Positions 60,431 to 64,000 of a DNA stretch of 64,000 nucleotides are shown in pieces (positions within the stretch are counted from its first letter, which is position 1; each line of letters begins with the position of its first letter). The notes beneath the pieces are model-generated. The model made no database searches, was not told the DNA's origin, and saw only the letters and a program-made list of their open reading frames with translations. Source of the DNA: Kluyvera genomosp. 3 (GTDB lineage Bacteria; Pseudomonadota; Gammaproteobacteria; Enterobacterales; Enterobacteriaceae). The translations under genes were made by a program, and so were the position numbers. The stretch lies in NCBI GenBank assembly GCA_002211745.1, contig CP022114.1, forward strand, positions 4,062,645-4,126,644, given 5' to 3'.

Positions 60431-61717
60431 TTAACGCGTGGCCATCTCAGCCGCCGGCGAGGTGGTTTCATTTTGCGCGCGAACGCAGTACATCAGCACC
60501 ACCGACGCCACCAGGGCGATTGCCATAAAGGTGTAGGAGACACCCGGCCGCCGGTCACGCCGTTGAGGTACCCCACCAGCCACGCGCCGAGGAATGCTCC
60601 CAGCGCGCCGAAGCTGTTGATCATCCCCATCGACACGCCGGAGACGTTGCGCGGCAGCAGTTCAGGAATCAGCGCAAAGAACGGTCCATAAGGCGCATAC
60701 ATACAGGCGGCGGCCACGACCAGCAGCGCGTAGGAGAGCCAGAAAGACTGGTTGCCCAGCATCCACGAGGCGAAGAACGCGATGGCGGCAATCAACAACA
60801 GCGGCCAGATAAACAGCTTACGGTTCTGGAACTTATCGGACAGCCAGGAGACGGTCAGCATCAGGCAGATTGCCGCCAGATACGGCACCGCCGCCAGCCA
60901 GCCCACTGCCACAATGTCCATCTGCGCCGCGTTTTTCAGAATCGACGGCATCCACATCATGAAGCCATACACGCCGATGCTCCACAGCGCATGCACCGCA
61001 CAAAGCATAATGACGCTGCGCGAACGCATGGCTTCACCGTAGTTACGCATCGGCTTAATGTCGCGCTGCTCGCGATCCATCGCCTGCTGTAACGCCTCTT
61101 TTTCCTGCGCGCTTAACCAATCCGCATCCGCCGGTTTATCGCGCACCAGAATCACCCAGCAGAATGCCCAAATCACTGCCGGAATGCCTTCGAAAATAAA
61201 CATTTCACGCCAGCCCAGGCTTCAATCAGGTAGCCGGAGACAATCGACATCCACAGCACCGTAACGGGGTTACCGAGAATCAAAAAGGTATTGGCGCGCG
61301 AACGTTCGGTTTTGGTAAACCAGTTGCTGATATAAATCAGCATCGCGGGCATCACCGCCGCCTCGACGATCCCAAGAATAAAGCGGATCGCCATCAGCGT
61401 GGGAATGTTACTCACAAAGCCGGTCGCCGCGGCGCAGAGCCCCAAAGGATCAGGCTGCAAAAGATCATTTTGCGCACGCTATGCTTGACGGCATACATCG
61501 CGCCCGGCACCTGGAAGAAGAAATAGCCCAGGAAGAACAGCGCGCCAATTAACGATGCGGTTCCCTGAGTAATTCCTAAATCATGTTCAATACCGGCGGC
61601 CGCGGCAAAGCCGTAATTGGCGCGGTCGAGATAAGCTAAGCTGTAGGTAATAAAAATAATCGGCATTAAATACCACCAGCGACGCGCCGGCAGTTTTGCG
61701 AGCATATTCATACTCAC
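60431..61717 (-). CDS. MFS transporter, anion:cation symporter (ACS) type (three single-base breaks)
   Basis: 429 aa from MSMNMLAKLPARRWWYLMP after adding one G near 61442, one G near 61215 and one C near 60544. Twelve membrane helices are expected. LAYLDRANYGFAAAAGIEHDLGITQG, LGYFFFQVPGAMYA and RFILGIVEAAVMPAMLIYISNWFTKTER are typical of the ACS family (sugar-acid and dicarboxylate uptake such as tartrate, glucarate, rhamnonate). It lies between an IdnR-like regulator and an IdnO-like reductase, so a sugar acid such as 5-keto-gluconate or idonate is the likely substrate. The E. coli idn transporter, IdnT, belongs to a different family (GntP), so this is a different solution. Confidence 0.88.
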
Positions 61718-61769
61718 TCCTTGGATTATTGTTTTATCGCTCAGGCCGCGCGTAGCGGCCCATTATTTA

Positions 61770-62533
61770 TCAGACCGCGGCCAGCATGCCGCCGTCCACA
61801 AACAGAAGATGTCCATTAACAAAATCAGAGGCCGGCGCGGCAAGATAAACCGCCGCGCCGATCAACTCTTCCGGTTTACCCCAGCGGGCGGCAGGCGTGC
61901 GCTGGAACAGCCAGGCGGAGAATGCCTCATCGTTAACCAGCGCGGTGGTCATGTCGGTGGCGAAATAACCGGGCGCAATACCGTTGACCTGAATATTGTA
62001 TTCCGCCAACTCCACACACATCCCACGGGTTAACATTTTGACCGCGCCCTTTGACGCCGCGTACGGAGTAATGGTTTTGCGGCCTAACTCGCTCTGCATC
62101 GAGCAGATATTAATAATCTTCCCGCGGCGGCGTTGCACCATGTAGCGGGAAACCTGCTGCGACACCAGAAAGACCGATTTCTGGTTTACATCAATCACTT
62201 TATCCCACTCCGCTTCCGGGAATTCAGTGAAAGGATAACGACGCTGAATACCGGCGTTGTTAATCAAAATATCAATCGATCCAACCTCCCTTTCGATTTG
62301 CGCGACCGCGCGCGCCACCTCTTCCCCATTGGTCACGTCAAAACCATAGCCAACCGCGTGATAGCCCTCGGCTACCAGCTTGTCCGCCGCCGCCTGCGCA
62401 CGCTGCTGGGTGATGTCGTTAATCACAATCTCCGCGCCGTGCGCCGCCAGACCGCTGGCCAGCAGGTTGCCAATCCCTGCGCGGAGCCGGTAATCAGCGC
62501 GCGTTTACCGCTCAGGTCGAATAGGTTTTTCAT
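61770..62533 (-). CDS. SDR oxidoreductase, gluconate 5-dehydrogenase (IdnO-like; one single-base break)
   Basis: 254 aa, the length of E. coli IdnO, after adding one G near 62476. The start MKNLFDLSGKRALITGSAQ at 62533 follows AGGAGTTTTTA. The cofactor motif GSAQGIG is at residues 16-22, and the catalytic set Ser145, Tyr158 (YAASK) and Lys162 is present. ICSMQSELGR and TITPYAASKGAVKMLTRGM are shared with IdnO, as is the C-terminus DFVNGHLLFVDGGML. IdnO reduces 5-keto-D-gluconate to D-gluconate. No idnD (idonate 5-dehydrogenase) is seen here. Two palindromic sites lie just upstream. Confidence 0.9.
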
Positions 62534-62766
62534 TAAAAACTCCTTTTTTGATAACTGTTACGCGTAACTGTATACGCGTAACAGTAGAAAAAAGAAGATC
62601 AAGGAGAGGGAAAATGATCGTTCTGTGATCAAGTCGGCACTTACGCACAAGATGAGAACGTAGCGCAATTTTCATGTAACAAAGCAACATGTGAACTGGC
62701 TGGCATTTTTGACATCTATCACACTTTATAGTGAGCGCCATCATCAGGAGGAGTCATTTAACCATC
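62534..62766. promoter_or_regulatory. Divergent control region of the idnO-like gene and a LacI-type regulator
   Basis: 233 bp. On the left is the inverted repeat listed separately at 62554-62585. On the right, TTTGA-N6-TCACA at 62708-62723 is a possible CRP site ahead of the plus-strand regulator. AGGAGG lies 62747-62752, somewhat far (14-15 bases) from the proposed ATG at 62767. Confidence 0.55.
62554..62585. promoter_or_regulatory. Inverted-repeat operator, GntR/IdnR type
   Basis: ACTGTTACGCGTA (62554-62566) and TACGCGTAACAGT (62573-62585) are perfect 13-bp inverted arms with a 6-base centre. The left arm also contains the smaller palindrome GTTACGCGTAAC (62557-62568). The core resembles the GntR/IdnR operator pattern TGTTACC-GGTAACA. 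It lies 20-50 bp before the idnO-like start, where the IdnR-like protein at 59356-60348 would bind. Confidence 0.75.
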
Positions 62767-63777
62767 ATGGCATCGATTAAAGACGTCGCGAAAAAGGCCG
62801 GTGTATCGACCGCTACCGTGTCCAGAGTGCTCAATAATCACCCCAGCGTGATCCCGGAGACCCGCAAAGCGGTACGCGACGCAATGGATTATCTTTGCTA
62901 CGTGCCAAACAAGAGTGCGTTTCAGCTCACTGGCAAATGTTCAGGGCTGATTGGCGTGGTGCTCCCTAATCTGGTCAACCCACACTTTTGTGAATTGCTG
63001 GCGACCTTCGAGGAAGAGGCAAGATATATCGGTAAATCGGTGATTGTGAAAACGCATCAGAATCAGCCACAGCAGGATAAACAGCTGCTGCAAACCCTGG
63101 TGGGGATGGGCATTGACGGCTTGCTGTGGGTGCCGACCGAAGCCGAAAGAGAACTGGCGGAATGGTTAACGATCACCAACATTCCGGTCGCGGTGGTCAC
63201 CCAGGTTTCACGCTTTTTCAATTCGGTGTCGATTAACGAAAGCAAGGGCGCTGAGAGTATTGCTGAACATTTTATCCATACCGGGCATACCTCATTTGGC
63301 TTTATTGCCCAGGATGGCGTCGATAACAGAAAAGTCTCTGCCTATAGCAAGAAAATAACCCGCCATGGTTTAACCGTCGCCGACGAAAACCAGTTCTGGA
63401 TACCGAAAGGCGAAGGGGAGAAAATATCTGAACATATCGCCACCCTTGATATCATCATTGAAAAACTGACGCAGCCGAATACCACCTGCTCCTGCCTGCT
63501 AATTTATAATGACGTGGCCGCTAACTATGTGATTGATGGACTCAAAAAGAAAGGTCTCTCTCTGCCACAAGATATTGCCATCGCGAGTTTCGATAATACG
63601 CTGCTGGCTCAAACAAAAAAAATAACCAGCGTCGCACAGCCTATTAATGAAATCGCCCACCTGGCGTTTCAAATGGTCAACCATAAAAAACAGCAGGACA
63701 ATATAGAAATGTATGAAATTGTCTCGCGACTGATTATTCGCGAGAGCAGTGTCAATATTAATATAACGGCCCTATAA
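62767..63777 (+). CDS. LacI-family transcriptional regulator
   Basis: 336 aa from MASIKDVAKKAGVSTATVSRVLNNHPSV at 62767. The LacI helix-turn-helix is followed by a hinge (YVPNKSAFQLTGKCSGLIGVVLPN) and a sugar-binding core (HFIHTGHTSFGFIAQDGVDN, LLIYNDVAANYVIDGLKKKGL). I cannot assign a specific orthologue. It is followed 137 bp later by a GPH sugar transporter on the same strand, which it probably controls. It is more AT-rich toward its 3' end than its neighbours. An upstream open frame adds 12 residues but overlaps the AGGAGG, so the 62767 start is preferred. Confidence 0.88.
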   Translation: MASIKDVAKKAGVSTATVSRVLNNHPSVIPETRKAVRDAMDYLCYVPNKSAFQLTGKCSGLIGVVLPNLVNPHFCELLATFEEEARYIGKSVIVKTHQNQPQQDKQLLQTLVGMGIDGLLWVPTEAERELAEWLTITNIPVAVVTQVSRFFNSVSINESKGAESIAEHFIHTGHTSFGFIAQDGVDNRKVSAYSKKITRHGLTVADENQFWIPKGEGEKISEHIATLDIIIEKLTQPNTTCSCLLIYNDVAANYVIDGLKKKGLSLPQDIAIASFDNTLLAQTKKITSVAQPINEIAHLAFQMVNHKKQQDNIEMYEIVSRLIIRESSVNINITAL

Positions 63778-63914
63778 ACTACTTATAACCCTTCAGCACA
63801 TTTAATTGTGCCAGGAATTTTATCGCTAAAATTATTTTATCTCTATCATCGGCCATCCCGGCCCATGTCGTTTATTTATCACTGCGCTACCGCGCAATAA
63901 TGAGGTGTGTACTA

Positions 63915-64000
63915 ATGCATACTGAAACAATAGTTCGGCGAGATCCGTACGAAAAACTCAGCCTGAAAGAAAAAATAGGTTACGGCATGGGTGACGCCGG
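63915..64000 (+). CDS. GPH-family sugar:cation symporter, N-terminal part (cut by window edge)
   Basis: The first 28 codons are present, starting MHTETIVRRDPYEKLSLKEK and then IGYGMGDAG. The KEKIGYGMGDAG segment is identical to residues 9-20 of the transporter at 15652-17061 and is the GPH family N-terminus. The substrate is probably a glycoside or glycosidic disaccharide. The ATG at 63915 is preceded by TGAGGTGTG. The rest lies outside the window. Confidence 0.85.
   Translation, partial: MHTETIVRRDPYEKLSLKEKIGYGMGDA

Noticed and set aside
62721-62732. TTGACA...TATAGT at 62709-62732 as a sigma-70 promoter
   Set aside because: The spacer is only 12 bases, too short for a normal promoter. The hexamers may be chance or belong to separate elements.

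Overview
The window is a chromosomal segment from an enterobacterium (Enterobacteriaceae). Gene content and order follow the E. coli/Salmonella/Klebsiella backbone almost step by step: yacL-acnB-yacH, lpd-aceF-aceE-pdhR, aroP, ampE-ampD, nadC-ppdD-hofB-hofC, guaC, coaE-zapD-yacG, mutT, secA-secM, lpxC, the division and cell wall (dcw) cluster, cra, ilvIH, leuO and leuLABCD. Corrected protein lengths mostly match E. coli exactly (AcnB 865, AceE 887, AceF 630, SecA 901, FtsZ 383, IlvI 574, LeuA 523). GC-rich coding sequence and the accessory genes point to a Klebsiella/Enterobacter/Citrobacter-type genome rather than E. coli K-12. I cannot name the species from the sequence alone.

Layout. 1-6.2 kb: 5' end of yacL, acnB, a divergent pair of envelope genes (DUF3300 yacH and a DUF2950 gene), and a small exported protein with a repeated WADNSG motif. 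6.4-13.6 kb: the pyruvate dehydrogenase genes and their repressor PdhR, all on the minus strand. 14.1-18.1 kb: aroP, then an accessory pair (GPH-family glycoside transporter and GH43 glycosidase) ending in REP elements. 18.1-26.6 kb: ampE/ampD, nadC with the type IV pilin-like genes, guaC, coaE-zapD-yacG. 26.6-48.5 kb: mutT, secA/secM, lpxC, then the complete dcw cluster from ftsZ back to mraZ. 49-59.3 kb: cra, ilvIH, leuO, and the leu operon with its attenuator. 59.4-64 kb: an accessory sugar-acid region (IdnR-like repressor, ACS-type MFS transporter, IdnO-like 5-keto-gluconate reductase), a divergent LacI-family regulator, and the start of a second GPH transporter.

The most important property is technical. 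Twenty-nine genes carry frameshifts, and each can be repaired by restoring a single G or C to a G/C run. I count 53 such deletions and no insertions. After repair nearly all the genes return to their expected family length. Many are essential (ftsA, ftsQ, murG, mraY, lpxC, coaE), so these are almost certainly base-calling or assembly errors and not pseudogenes. The affected genes are annotated as one CDS each, with the break positions given.

I found no convincing undescribed system. The best biological leads are the diverged SecM arrest peptide, the idn-like cassette with a strong inverted-repeat operator, the DUF3300/DUF2950/WADNSG envelope group, and the transporter-glycosidase cassette. 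I saw no tRNA, rRNA, CRISPR array, IS element or prophage.
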